Assembly: GCA_030623035.1 (NCBI GenBank)
Contig: JAUXFK010000100.1
Span: 1-9,895, forward strand
DNA length: 9,895 nucleotides
Direction of reading: 5' to 3'
From: Deltaproteobacteria bacterium
Lineage (GTDB): Bacteria; Desulfobacterota; UBA8473
Positions within the stretch are counted from its first letter, which is position 1. Each line of letters begins with the position of its first letter. Shown here piece by piece: positions 1-6,861 of the stretch. Made by a program: the position numbers and the translations under genes. The notes beneath the pieces were generated by a model, which made no database searches, was not told the origin of the DNA, and was given only the letters and a program-made list of their open reading frames with translations.

Positions 1-151
1 GCTCCGAAAACATTATGGATAAGGTCTCGAACATGACTAATGCTTTGAAAGCGTATTCCTTAACTTTAGTTCACTTTAGGCACTTTAAACTTCAGGCACT
101 TTGGCACATACATCACCGAATTTACGGATTAGAGCACTAAGTAGAGGTATT
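1..151. other. Upstream leader of glmM, no supported gene
   Basis: No gene can be supported here. One forward frame is open from the window edge to a TAA at 138-140 and begins with a protein-like stretch (SENIMDKVSNMTNALKAYS). After about residue 20 it runs through a repeated TTYAGGCACTTT motif and no longer looks like protein. On the reverse strand an ATG at 34-32 could begin a gene leaving the window (MFETLSIMFSE). Neither reading is recognised. In related genomes glmM usually follows a ybbR/cdaA pair, and no end of a YbbR protein is visible, so the usual cluster may be interrupted here. Confidence 0.35.
72..107. repeat. Short direct repeats of the AGGCACTTT type
   Basis: Two spaced copies of AGGCACTTT (78-86 and 94-102) sit inside a run that also has CACTTT just before and GGCAC just after. 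The same word family (TTAGGCA, AGGCACTC) recurs in the palindromic leader at 5797-5878, so it may be a degenerate genomic repeat. Its function is unknown. Confidence 0.4.
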
Positions 152-1525
152 ATGGGAAGGTTATTTGGAACAGACGGTGTAAGGGGTATTGCAAATATTG
201 AGCCTATGACCGTTGAGATCGCAACGCAGTTGGGAAGAGGTATCTCATATATATTTAAAAACGAGAAGAGAAGGCACAAGATTGTCGTCGGGAAAGATAC
301 CCGACTCTCCGGATATATGATCGAGACCGCTCTTACTGCGGGGATTTGTTCAATGGGCGTTGATGTATTGCTCATAGGTCCTCTGCCTACACCCGGGATC
401 GCGTTCATTACCTCCAGTATGAGAGCAGATGCGGGAGTCGTTATTTCCGCATCTCACAATCCTTTTCAGGATAATGGGATAAAGTTCTTCTCCAGAGATG
501 GGTTAAAATTGCCGGATGAATTAGAGATGAGGATCGAAGAGCTGGTGTTCGGAGACAGCATAGATTCATTGCGTCCAACAGCGAAAGAGGTAGGAAAGGC
601 ATTTAGGATAGATGATGCAGCAGGAAGATACATCGTCTTTCTTAAAGGTACTTTCCCAAGGGATTTAACACTGGATGGTTTGAAGATCGTTCTGGACTGT
701 GCAAATGGTGCAGCATATAAGGTGGCCCCAGCGGTCTTTGGAGAGCTGGGCGCAGACCTGGTTCTCTTCGGTGTTGAGCCCAATGGGGAGAATATAAACC
801 TAAAATGCGGTTCTTTGTGTCCGGAAGTGATAGCTAAGGCGGTCAGGGAGAATAAGGCGGATATTGGTATAGCCCTCGATGGGGATGCGGACAGGGTGGT
901 CTTTGTTGATGAAAACGGTGAATTGGTTGATGGAGACCATATCATGGCAATATGTGCGGCGGAGTTGATAAAGAGGAACAGACTAAATAAGAATACCCTG
1001 GTTACTACCTTAATGAGCAATATGGGGCTGGATTTGTTTATCAAAAACCTGGGAGGTAAGGTTGTTAAGACGGCTGTAGGTGATAGATACGTAGTAGAGG
1101 AAATGATAAAGAACGGTTATAATCTTGGGGGTGAAAAATCCGGCCATATAATTTTTCTCGATTATAATACCACAGGAGATGGAATTATTTCCGCATTGCA
1201 AGTATTGGCCATTATGAAAAGAGATGAGAAAAGATTATCTGAAATGGCCGGAACAATGAGGGAGTTTCCCCAGGTCTTGTTGAATGTAAATGTAAAAGAG
1301 AGAAGAGACATAGTGGATATCCCTGAACTTTCCTCAAAGATAGAGAAGATAGAAAAAAAACTAAAAGATCGAGGAAGGATCCTTGTCAGGTTTTCAGGTA
1401 CGGAACCACTGTTGAGGATAATGGTGGAAGGAGAAGATGAGAAGGAAATCTCTGCTATGGCAGAGGAGGTTGCCTACTTTGCAAAGAGAGCATTCGGAAT
1501 TACTGGAGGTGGATTAAGTGACTAG
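152..1525 (+). CDS. glmM: Phosphoglucosamine mutase GlmM
   Basis: This enzyme interconverts glucosamine-6-phosphate and glucosamine-1-phosphate in the cytoplasm, on the route to UDP-GlcNAc for peptidoglycan and lipopolysaccharide. The 457-residue protein opens with the hallmark MGRLFGTDGVRG. It has the phosphoserine loop SASHNP (residues 99-104, active Ser101, matching Ser102 of E. coli), the magnesium loop DGDADR (243-248) and the C-terminal phosphate-binding loop RFSGTEP (413-419). Its length is slightly above the usual 445-450. The ATG at 152 is chosen because the conserved N-terminus begins exactly there, with GTAGAGGT just upstream; an in-frame TTG at 101 would add 17 unconserved residues. 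The gene overlaps pdxJ by 8 bp. The motifs distinguish it from other phosphohexomutases (GlmM rather than ManB/Pgm). Confidence 0.97.
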   Translation: MGRLFGTDGVRGIANIEPMTVEIATQLGRGISYIFKNEKRRHKIVVGKDTRLSGYMIETALTAGICSMGVDVLLIGPLPTPGIAFITSSMRADAGVVISASHNPFQDNGIKFFSRDGLKLPDELEMRIEELVFGDSIDSLRPTAKEVGKAFRIDDAAGRYIVFLKGTFPRDLTLDGLKIVLDCANGAAYKVAPAVFGELGADLVLFGVEPNGENINLKCGSLCPEVIAKAVRENKADIGIALDGDADRVVFVDENGELVDGDHIMAICAAELIKRNRLNKNTLVTTLMSNMGLDLFIKNLGGKVVKTAVGDRYVVEEMIKNGYNLGGEKSGHIIFLDYNTTGDGIISALQVLAIMKRDEKRLSEMAGTMREFPQVLLNVNVKERRDIVDIPELSSKIEKIEKKLKDRGRILVRFSGTEPLLRIMVEGEDEKEISAMAEEVAYFAKRAFGITGGGLSD

Positions 1526-2240
1526 GTTGTCAGTAAATGTTGACCATGTTGCAACGATTAGAGAGGCCAGGAGGATAACAGAACCCGATCCTGTAACTGC
1601 AGCGGCACTCGCAGAACTGGCCGGCGCAGATGGAATAATTGTCCATTTAAGGGAAGACCGGCGGCATATAAAAGACAGAGATCTCAGGTTACTCAGAGAG
1701 ACAGTCAAGACCAGACTGATTTTAGAGATGGCAGCGACTGAAGAGATGGTCAGAATCGCTTTGGATGTTAAACCGGAAATGGTAACCCTGGTGCCTGAAA
1801 AGAGAGAGGAGTTGACCACAGAAGGCGGATTGGATATAAACATGAATAAGGAATATGTAAAAGATTCCGTTTTAATGCTCCAAGAAAGAGGGATACTCGT
1901 CAGTCTTTTCGTTGATCCGGATATCGATCAAATTAAGGCTGCGCATAAGGTTTCTGGTGATTATGTGGAAATCCATACAGGCAGGTTCTGTGAAGCATAT
2001 GATCGAGTGGAGGAAAAGAGGGAACTTGACAGGATTTTGACATCTGTTAAGATGGCGTCTAAATTAAAACTGGGGATAAATGCCGGGCATGGTTTGAACT
2101 ATCAGAATATCAAGAGTTTGACCGGGATTGATGAGATTGAAGAGTTCAGTATCGGTCATAGCATAATATCAAGAGCACTGCTTGTCGGTTTGGACCGTGC
2201 GGTCAGAGAGATGATTGAATTAATCAATTTGCCTGCCTAG
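1518..2240 (+). CDS. pdxJ: Pyridoxine 5'-phosphate synthase PdxJ
   Basis: PdxJ condenses 1-deoxyxylulose-5-phosphate with 3-amino-2-oxopropyl phosphate to give pyridoxine 5'-phosphate, the last ring-closing step of DXP-dependent vitamin B6 synthesis. The 240-residue product is a single TIM-barrel domain of normal length. It shows SVNVDHVATIREAR at the N-terminus, then HLREDRRHI, LEMA, LVPEKREELTTEGGLD, IEIHTG and NAGHGLNYQN. His43, Glu70 and His191 align, with a constant offset of two, to the catalytic His45, Glu72 and His193 of E. coli PdxJ. The start is GTG at 1518, preceded by GGAGGT at 1505-1510 inside the end of glmM. The 8-bp overlap suggests translational coupling. A 140-bp inverted-repeat element begins at the base after the stop codon. 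Confidence 0.97.
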   Translation: MTRLSVNVDHVATIREARRITEPDPVTAAALAELAGADGIIVHLREDRRHIKDRDLRLLRETVKTRLILEMAATEEMVRIALDVKPEMVTLVPEKREELTTEGGLDINMNKEYVKDSVLMLQERGILVSLFVDPDIDQIKAAHKVSGDYVEIHTGRFCEAYDRVEEKRELDRILTSVKMASKLKLGINAGHGLNYQNIKSLTGIDEIEEFSIGHSIISRALLVGLDRAVREMIELINLPA

Positions 2241-2380
2241 TGTCCATCCAGAATGAGCAATTTTGTTCAAGGTCAAGGAAGGAGAAGGTTTTAACCACAG
2301 GAATATATTGATATATTTCGAGGATTAAAAATCTGAGCCTGACGCAGAGATTGAACAAAATTGCTCATTCTGGATGGACA
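2241..2380. repeat. MITE-like element, copy 1, with perfect 30-bp terminal inverted repeats
   Basis: The arms at 2241-2270 (beginning TGTCCATCCAGAATGAGCAA) and 2351-2380 (ending TTCTGGATGGACA) are exact reverse complements over 30 bp and enclose about 80 bp with no gene. The interior (GGTCAAGGAAGG, ATATTTCGAGGATTAAAAATCTGAGCC) matches a second copy at 7678-7832 lying in the opposite orientation. Two dispersed copies with inverted ends and no transposase fit a non-autonomous mobile element. It directly abuts the pdxJ stop codon and would fold into a very long hairpin in the pdxJ transcript. Confidence 0.85.
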
Positions 2381-2422
2381 ATACCTAAGAAATCCGTAAA
2401 TATTGAACTTCCCCGCAAAGGC

Positions 2423-2457
2423 GTAAAGGGCGCAAAGTATTCCTTTGCGCCCTTTGC
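2423..2457 (+). other. Strong GC-rich stem-loop just upstream of acpS
   Basis: AAAGGGCGCAAAG at 2425-2437 pairs perfectly with CTTTGCGCCCTTT at 2443-2455 around a 5-nt loop. In RNA two further pairs extend it (one of them G-U), giving a 15-bp stem. It ends 14 nt before the acpS ATG. No run of T follows, so it is not a classical intrinsic terminator. It may be a repeat remnant, a processing or stability element, or a partial attenuator. Confidence 0.6.
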
Positions 2458-2471
2458 AGTGAACGATTACT

Positions 2472-2867
2472 ATGATTTTAGGAACGGGTATAGATATAAT
2501 TAAAATATCGAGGATTGACTCTATGATAAAAAAATGGAAGAGTAGTTTTCTCGATAGGATATTTACAAAAGAGGAAATAGCCTTTTGTATGAAAAAGAGA
2601 CTGCCCAGTCAGAATTTCGCTGTACGATTCGCCGCTAAGGAGGCGTTCCTGAAGGCATTAGGATTAGGGATGAGAGCTGGAATCCCATGGAAGGATATTG
2701 AGGTCGTAAACAATGAGACAGGTAGGCCCTCAATTGAGTTACACCGAAAGGCCAGAGAGACATATCAAAAAAATATTAGAAATATTCACTTAAGCCTGTC
2801 CCACGATGGTGAGTATGGATTTGCTCAGATTATACTGGAGGGTTCGGTTGAAGGTAGTAACTGCTGA
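2472..2867 (+). CDS. acpS: Holo-[acyl-carrier-protein] synthase AcpS
   Basis: AcpS transfers 4'-phosphopantetheine from CoA to the serine of acyl carrier protein, which activates fatty-acid synthesis. The 131-residue product has the family motifs GTGIDIIKISRI (residues 4-15, metal ligand Asp8), RFAAKEAFLKALG (52-64, with Glu57 and Lys61) and a C-terminal LSLSHDGEYGFA. It is a few residues longer than the usual 120-126, with an extra tail (EGSVEGSNC) lying in the overlap with nnr. The ATG at 2472 gives the canonical N-terminus, but no clear Shine-Dalgarno sequence precedes it; a stem-loop at 2423-2457 occupies that leader instead. The 3' end overlaps nnr by 20 bp, as is common for this pair. 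Confidence 0.96.
   Translation: MILGTGIDIIKISRIDSMIKKWKSSFLDRIFTKEEIAFCMKKRLPSQNFAVRFAAKEAFLKALGLGMRAGIPWKDIEVVNNETGRPSIELHRKARETYQKNIRNIHLSLSHDGEYGFAQIILEGSVEGSNC
2837..2842 (+). promoter_or_regulatory. Ribosome binding site deciding the TTG start of nnr
   Basis: GGAGGG lies five bases before TTG at 2848. This is the best start signal in the region, and the downstream residues (KVVTADIMQKLDRMAI) match the family N-terminus. It rules out the upstream ATG codons at 2806 and 2815, which are in frame but add residues without family likeness. Confidence 0.75.
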
Positions 2868-4410
2868 TATTATGCAGAAACTGGATAGAATGGCTATAGA
2901 TAATTGCGGGATTCCAGGAATCGTCTTGATGGAAAACGCGGGTAGGGGTGCGAAACGTATAATTGAAAGCCACTATCCTGACCTCTTTAATAGAAAGGTT
3001 GCTGTCTTTTCAGGAAAGGGAAATAATGGAGGAGACGGCTTTGTTATTGCCAGACATTTATCTAACATGGGTATTTATGTAAAGGTTTTTCTTTTAACAG
3101 TTGGAGATGATCTCAGAGGGGATGCGAAGATTAACTTCGATATTATACGGCGGATGGGGACAGATATCTTTGAGCTCAGGGATGAAAGTTGCATCGATTT
3201 AATCCAGGATGAATTAAAGGGCTTTGATTTGATTATCGATGCCATCTTTGGAACCGGGCTAAACTCTGATGTGAAGGGTATCTTTTGGGAGGTCATTGAG
3301 CTTATAAATAAAACAGATATTCCAACAGTTTCAATTGATATCCCCTCAGGGTTAAGTGCTGACACCGGGAGGGTTTTAGGAAACTGTGTAAAGGCAGACC
3401 TGACCGTCACTTTTGCTCATCCCAAACTGGGGTTACTTATCCATCAGGGACCAGAAAATGTGGGGAAGCTTGAGACAATAGATATAAGTATCCCGGGCTA
3501 CTTGATCGAAAATGAGAACATACAGAACCATCTGATTGTTGGTAATGAGCTGAAGCCATTAATTCCACCCAGACACCCCGATTCCCATAAAGGAGACTTC
3601 GGACATCTTTTAGTTGTAGCAGGTTCTGCAGGTAAAACCGGAGCAGCGGCTTTAACATGCCTGGGGGCTATGCGGGTTGGTGTTGGGCTTGTTACACTGG
3701 GAATCCCTGAGAGTCTCAATCATATAATGGAGAATAAATTAACAGAGGTGATGACTGAGCCATTATTTGAGTGTACACCTGGTTTTCTGGGTATCAAAGC
3801 AATTGAAAAGATCATGGAATTAACAAAGGGAAAGAATGCATTGGCATTGGGGCCAGGGCTGTCCACAAAGGAAGAAACTGTAGAACTTGTAGCCAGAATA
3901 ATCAAAGAGATTACGATTCCGATTGTTATAGACGCGGATGGTATAAATGCTTTCGCTAAAAATAAAGACACCTTAAAAGAGGCAAAGTCACCCATTGTCC
4001 TGACGCCTCATCCTGGTGAGATGGCCAGGCTTACAGGTACCACTGTGGCCGAGATCCAGGATAATCGGATAGAAATCTCCCGCAGTTTTGCTAAAGAGTA
4101 TTGTGTCCATATTGTCTTAAAAGGTTCCAGAACTGTTATAACCGATCCAAAAGGAGATGTATATATCAATCCCACAGGAAATCCAGGGATGGCTACCGGT
4201 GGTATGGGGGATGTCTTGACTGGTATGATCTCGAGTTTTATTGCCCAGGGATTAGATATAACGGATGCTGCTAAATTGGCAGTCTTTTCCCATGGGCTGG
4301 CAGGAGATACCATTGTTTGTGAAAGGGGAGAGATCGGTCTGCTCGCCACAGATGTAATAGAAAGAATACCATCGGTCTTATTTGAATTAATAGATTCTTC
4401 TAAAAGCTGA
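2848..4410 (+). CDS. nnr: Bifunctional NAD(P)H-hydrate epimerase / ADP-dependent dehydratase (Nnr, YjeF type)
   Basis: This metabolite-repair enzyme restores NAD(P)H that has been hydrated. The N-terminal NnrE half epimerises R- and S-NAD(P)HX, and the C-terminal NnrD half dehydrates the S form using ADP. The protein has about 520 residues, normal for the fusion. NnrE features are MENAGRG (about 28-34), GKGNNGGDGF (56-65), DAIFGTGL and SIDIPSGLSADTG. NnrD begins near residue 245 with KGDFGHLLVVAGSAGKTGAA and continues with ALGPGLS, LTPHPGEMARLTG and NPGMATGGMGDVLTG, the ADP/substrate site. The start is taken as TTG 2848 with its own GGAGGG, giving MKVVTADIMQKLD. It overlaps acpS by 20 bp and is followed by tsaE 16 bp later. 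Both catalytic halves look intact. Confidence 0.94.
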   Translation: MKVVTADIMQKLDRMAIDNCGIPGIVLMENAGRGAKRIIESHYPDLFNRKVAVFSGKGNNGGDGFVIARHLSNMGIYVKVFLLTVGDDLRGDAKINFDIIRRMGTDIFELRDESCIDLIQDELKGFDLIIDAIFGTGLNSDVKGIFWEVIELINKTDIPTVSIDIPSGLSADTGRVLGNCVKADLTVTFAHPKLGLLIHQGPENVGKLETIDISIPGYLIENENIQNHLIVGNELKPLIPPRHPDSHKGDFGHLLVVAGSAGKTGAAALTCLGAMRVGVGLVTLGIPESLNHIMENKLTEVMTEPLFECTPGFLGIKAIEKIMELTKGKNALALGPGLSTKEETVELVARIIKEITIPIVIDADGINAFAKNKDTLKEAKSPIVLTPHPGEMARLTGTTVAEIQDNRIEISRSFAKEYCVHIVLKGSRTVITDPKGDVYINPTGNPGMATGGMGDVLTGMISSFIAQGLDITDAAKLAVFSHGLAGDTIVCERGEIGLLATDVIERIPSVLFELIDSSKS

Positions 4411-4426
4411 ATTCAATAATTTTTCA

Positions 4427-4918
4427 ATGAGGGGAACAGAGATTAAGATAAGGCTGGCAGATTCAAAAGCCACCATTGAATTTGGGGAACTTCTGGGCAG
4501 ATACCTGACGGCTGGCGATGTTGTGGGATTGATTGGGGATTTGGGGGCAGGAAAGACCCAATTTGCAAAAGGATTGGCTCTGGGGTTGGGAGTATCTGAT
4601 CAGTATCATATAACGAGCCCCACCTATACAATTATAAATGAATACCCGGGTAGAATCCCACTGTACCATTTTGACCTTTATCGAATAGATGGAGTTTCAG
4701 AGTTTGAGGATCTTGGATATGAAGAATACTTTAATGGAAGGGGGGTTACTGTAATTGAATGGGCAGATAAGATGACCGATCTATTACCAGATGAGAGGAT
4801 AGAGGTATATATTCACTGTTTGGAAGGTGATATTAGATTGTTGGAGATTAAAGGGCTTGGAAATCATTATAAGAGTATAATCGACAAGTTAGCTTACTTA
4901 TTCGTAAGTTCTCAATAA
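4427..4918 (+). CDS. tsaE: tRNA t6A37 threonylcarbamoyltransferase complex ATPase TsaE
   Basis: TsaE is the P-loop ATPase that works with TsaB and TsaD to form threonylcarbamoyl-adenosine at position 37 of ANN-decoding tRNAs. The 163-residue product has the Walker A motif GDLGAGKT (37-44), then TSPTYTIINEY (63-73), HFDLYR (81-86, with Asp83) and VIEWADK, in family order. The ATG at 4427 lacks a good Shine-Dalgarno; an AGGGG lies just after it, so initiation could be slightly further in at a rare codon, but this is unproven. The last five sense codons and the TAA stop lie inside the left end of an inverted repeat (4904-5051), so the C-terminal tail (VSSQ) may have been supplied by an insertion. 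It probably belongs to the same transcript as nnr. Confidence 0.95.
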   Translation: MRGTEIKIRLADSKATIEFGELLGRYLTAGDVVGLIGDLGAGKTQFAKGLALGLGVSDQYHITSPTYTIINEYPGRIPLYHFDLYRIDGVSEFEDLGYEEYFNGRGVTVIEWADKMTDLLPDERIEVYIHCLEGDIRLLEIKGLGNHYKSIIDKLAYLFVSSQ

Positions 4919-5051
4919 GTCCGGGTAATACCTGTGGATTCCCGCCTCCGCGGGAATGACGTCTGGATGTAAACGCCCGTCATTCCTGCGAAAGCAGGAA
5001 TCCAGTGAATAGTCGCAAAACATAATCTACCCTAATTTATTGAGAAGTTAC
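4904..5051. repeat. Small inverted-repeat element overlapping the tsaE 3' end
   Basis: GTAAGTTCTCAATAA at 4904-4918 and TTATTGAGAAGTTAC at 5037-5051 are inverted repeats with one mismatch in 15. They bracket a gene-free segment of about 118 bp that holds two short hairpin repeats. The layout fits a MITE-like element that inserted at the tsaE end. Only one copy is present in the window, so its mobility is inferred. Confidence 0.55.
4932..5007. repeat. Paired short palindromic repeats (REP/dRS3-like), set 1
   Basis: Two copies of a short hairpin repeat lie in inverted orientation. The first has ATTCCCGC-ctcc-GCGGGAAT (4938-4957), flanked by GTGG and GACG. The second has ATTCCTGC-gaaa-GCAGGAAT (4982-5001), within CGTCATTCC...GGAATCCAG. 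Each has an 8-bp stem and 4-nt loop. The ATTCC...GGAAT core resembles the dRS3 repeats known from Neisseria, by pattern only. The pair lies downstream of tsaE and may also act as a transcript stabiliser or weak terminator. Confidence 0.75.
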
Positions 5052-5068
5052 ACTTATTCCAGTAGAAC
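5040..5068 (+). promoter_or_regulatory. Possible sigma-70-type promoter for the acyl-CoA synthetase subunit gene
   Basis: TTGAGA (5040-5045) and TAGAAC (5063-5068) are separated by 17 bp, 35 bp before the start codon of the next gene. The -35-like box lies within the right arm of the 4904-5051 repeat, so the element could have contributed the promoter. The match is partial and untested. Confidence 0.3.
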
Positions 5069-5103
5069 TTATATTTGAAGTTATTAAAACCAGAGGAGGA
5101 GAT

Positions 5104-5775
5104 ATGAATATATTAGATGAAGCGATCAGTAAAGGACAGAGTACACTTTCTGAATACCAGTCAAAAAAGTTTTTGGCTTCTTACGGTATTCCAATAACAA
5201 AGGAGCAACTGGTTAACACAAAAGAAGAGGCTGTTCGGGCAGCGAAAGAGATCGGATTTCCTGTGGTGCTAAAGGGCTGTTCACCGGAGATTACGCATAA
5301 GACAGAACTCGACCTGATTGAACTCGATTTAAGAGATGATAAGGCTGTTGCCGATTCTTATGAAAGGATTATCAGCCATGAGGGGGCATCCATTGAGGGG
5401 GTATTGGTCCAGGAGATGGTCAAGGGCGAGAGGGAACTCGTTATTGGTTTAACCCGTGACCCCCAATTTGGCCCGTGTGTAATGTATGGATTGGGCGGGA
5501 TATTCACAGAGATTCTAAATGACGTCTCATTCAGGATAGCCCCCCTGGAAAAGAGAGATGCCCTGGAGATGATAAGAGAGATTAAAGGCCATAAGATTAT
5601 AGATGCGTTTCGTGGTAAACCCCCTGTTGATATTGATGTTCTCTGCCAGGCATTATTGGCTCTGGGTAATATCGGCTTAGAGTTTGACCAGGTTAAAGAG
5701 ATAGATATCAATCCATTGATTATAGATGGAGATAGACCCGTTGCAGTAGATGCCCTGGTTGTTCTCAATGTATAA
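5104..5775 (+). CDS. ADP-forming acetate/acyl-CoA ligase, beta (ATP-grasp) subunit
   Basis: The 223-residue protein matches the small ATP-grasp subunit of ADP-forming acyl-CoA synthetases (AcdB type), which make ATP and a free acid from acyl-CoA, ADP and phosphate. Visible family features are LSEYQSKKFLASYGIP near the N-terminus, GFPVVLKG (51-58, nucleotide-binding Lys57), SPEITHKTE, VQEMVKGERELVIGLTRDPQFGP, the glycine-rich GLGGIFTE and the closing EIDINPL (199-205). Its length is normal for a stand-alone beta subunit. The start has a strong Shine-Dalgarno, GAGGAGG at 5093-5099. The CoA-binding alpha subunit, which carries the phosphohistidine and is needed for catalysis, is not in the window, so it must be supplied from elsewhere or the gene has another role. 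The substrate cannot be told from sequence. Confidence 0.88.
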   Translation: MNILDEAISKGQSTLSEYQSKKFLASYGIPITKEQLVNTKEEAVRAAKEIGFPVVLKGCSPEITHKTELDLIELDLRDDKAVADSYERIISHEGASIEGVLVQEMVKGERELVIGLTRDPQFGPCVMYGLGGIFTEILNDVSFRIAPLEKRDALEMIREIKGHKIIDAFRGKPPVDIDVLCQALLALGNIGLEFDQVKEIDINPLIIDGDRPVAVDALVVLNV

Positions 5776-5796
5776 AGGATGAATTAATAAAAGAAG

Positions 5797-5878
5797 GAGT
5801 GCCTAAGAAAAAAAGTGCTATCCGTCCAAAAGGAGTGGATTATAGCACCAGGGCAGGTTTTAGGCAATTCAGGCACTC
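5797..5878 (+). repeat. Palindromic leader element upstream of the CoA-transferase
   Basis: GAGTGCCT (5797-5804) pairs with AGGCACTC (5871-5878). Inside it GTGCTAT (5815-5821) pairs with ATAGCAC (5842-5848), and TCC-AAAA-GGA forms the inner tip (5825-5834). An alternative pairing of GTGCCTAA (5799-5806) with TTAGGCA (5860-5866) competes with the outer stem. It fills most of the gap before the CoA-transferase gene. It could be a small mobile repeat or a structured leader; it does not match a riboswitch known to me. Confidence 0.5.
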
Positions 5879-5884
5879 AGAATC

Positions 5885-5890
5885 GAAGGG
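5885..5890 (+). promoter_or_regulatory. Ribosome binding site favouring a TTG start for the CoA-transferase A subunit
   Basis: GAAGGG is five bases before TTG 5896 but fourteen before the next in-frame ATG at 5905. Spacing favours TTG, while family alignment (MDSKIITIKEAI) would also accept the ATG. Confidence 0.45.
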
Positions 5891-5895
5891 ATTGA

Positions 5896-6861
5896 TTGAA
5901 AGATATGGATAGCAAGATAATTACAATTAAAGAGGCAATAACAGATTTATTGCATGATGGTGAAGTGCTTTATCTAGGAGGTTTTCTCCAACACGAACCA
6001 TATGCGGCTGTTCATGAGATTATTAGACAGAAAAAGAAGGGATTAACCGTATCGAAGTGTGCAGGAATGATTGCCCTTGATCAGTTGATAGGTGCCGGCT
6101 GTGTGGATAAGGTTATTTCCACATATATATGGAATCCGCTTCCAAAGCCGGCCCATGCTTTAAGGAGATGTATAGAAAAGGGGATTCCCCACAAAATCGA
6201 GATGGAGGAATACTCCATCTTAAGCCTTACCCTGGCATACTTTGCAGGCGCCCTTGACTTACCGTTCGTTGCAGCGAAGACCTTATTGGGTTCTGATTTT
6301 CCCCAACATTCCTCTTTTTTGGGGGAAAATAAAATGAAGATTATAGAGTCTCCCTTTAATGGAGAGAAGGTCTGTTTGATACCGCCTTTAAAACATGATC
6401 TTGGGATTATCCATGTACAAAGAGCGGACAGTTTCGGTAATGCGCAAACATGGGGAATAATGGGGGATAGTAAGTATGGCATAAACTCCTGTTCAAAAGT
6501 GATCATATGCGCAGAAGAGATTGTGAGCACAGAGGTCATTAAAAGGGACCCTAATCGCACCATAATCCCTGGCTTTAAGGTAAATGCCGTGGTTAAAGAA
6601 CCCTGGGGAGGTCATCCATCCTATATTTCCGGCTACTATGATATAGACTGGAGGCACTTCTCTTTCTACGATAAAGCCACTCAAACACTCGATGGCTTCG
6701 AAAATTATCTTCGAGAATGGGTATATGGTGTCAAGGATAGAAATGAATATATAAACAAGATCGGCAAAGATAAGCTTGATGAGTTAAGACCGAAATCATG
6801 GAATAGTAACCCGGTTGATTATGGTTACTGTAGTAAATTTCAGGGGGATTATCTATTATGA
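5896..6861 (+). CDS. CoA-transferase family I, subunit A (glutaconate CoA-transferase GctA-like)
   Basis: This is the first subunit of a two-subunit family I CoA-transferase, which swaps CoA between an acyl-CoA and a free acid. The 321-residue product follows the Acidaminococcus GctA pattern along its whole length: an ITIKEAI...DGEVLYLGGF start (GGF at 28-30), PYAAVHEIIRQ, then in the middle HVQRADSFGNAQTWG (about 173-187), EEIVSTEVIKRDP (about 207-219), and near the end a YISGYYDIDW, YDKATQT and LREWVYGVKDRNEYINKIG series. TTG 5896 is used because of its ribosome site; ATG 5905 is the alternative. It shares a 4-bp ATGA overlap with the next gene, the expected B subunit. Glutaconate is only one possible substrate, since many acids are served by this subfamily. 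Confidence 0.88.
   Translation: MKDMDSKIITIKEAITDLLHDGEVLYLGGFLQHEPYAAVHEIIRQKKKGLTVSKCAGMIALDQLIGAGCVDKVISTYIWNPLPKPAHALRRCIEKGIPHKIEMEEYSILSLTLAYFAGALDLPFVAAKTLLGSDFPQHSSFLGENKMKIIESPFNGEKVCLIPPLKHDLGIIHVQRADSFGNAQTWGIMGDSKYGINSCSKVIICAEEIVSTEVIKRDPNRTIIPGFKVNAVVKEPWGGHPSYISGYYDIDWRHFSFYDKATQTLDGFENYLREWVYGVKDRNEYINKIGKDKLDELRPKSWNSNPVDYGYCSKFQGDYLL

Noticed and set aside
466..1044. Long open reverse frame of 192 codons inside glmM
   Set aside because: It lies antisense to a gene with complete catalytic motifs, its translation is serine-rich without family features, and no ribosome site precedes it.
2423..2457. Intrinsic terminator before acpS
   Set aside because: The stem is strong, but no T-run follows on either side, so it is listed as a stem-loop only.
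4932..5007. Possible CRISPR array
   Set aside because: There are only two repeats, in inverted orientation, with short unequal gaps and no cas genes; they are simple hairpin repeats.
6081..6563. Reverse open frame of 160 codons inside the CoA-transferase A gene
   Set aside because: It is a shadow of a well-supported gene with no recognisable protein features.
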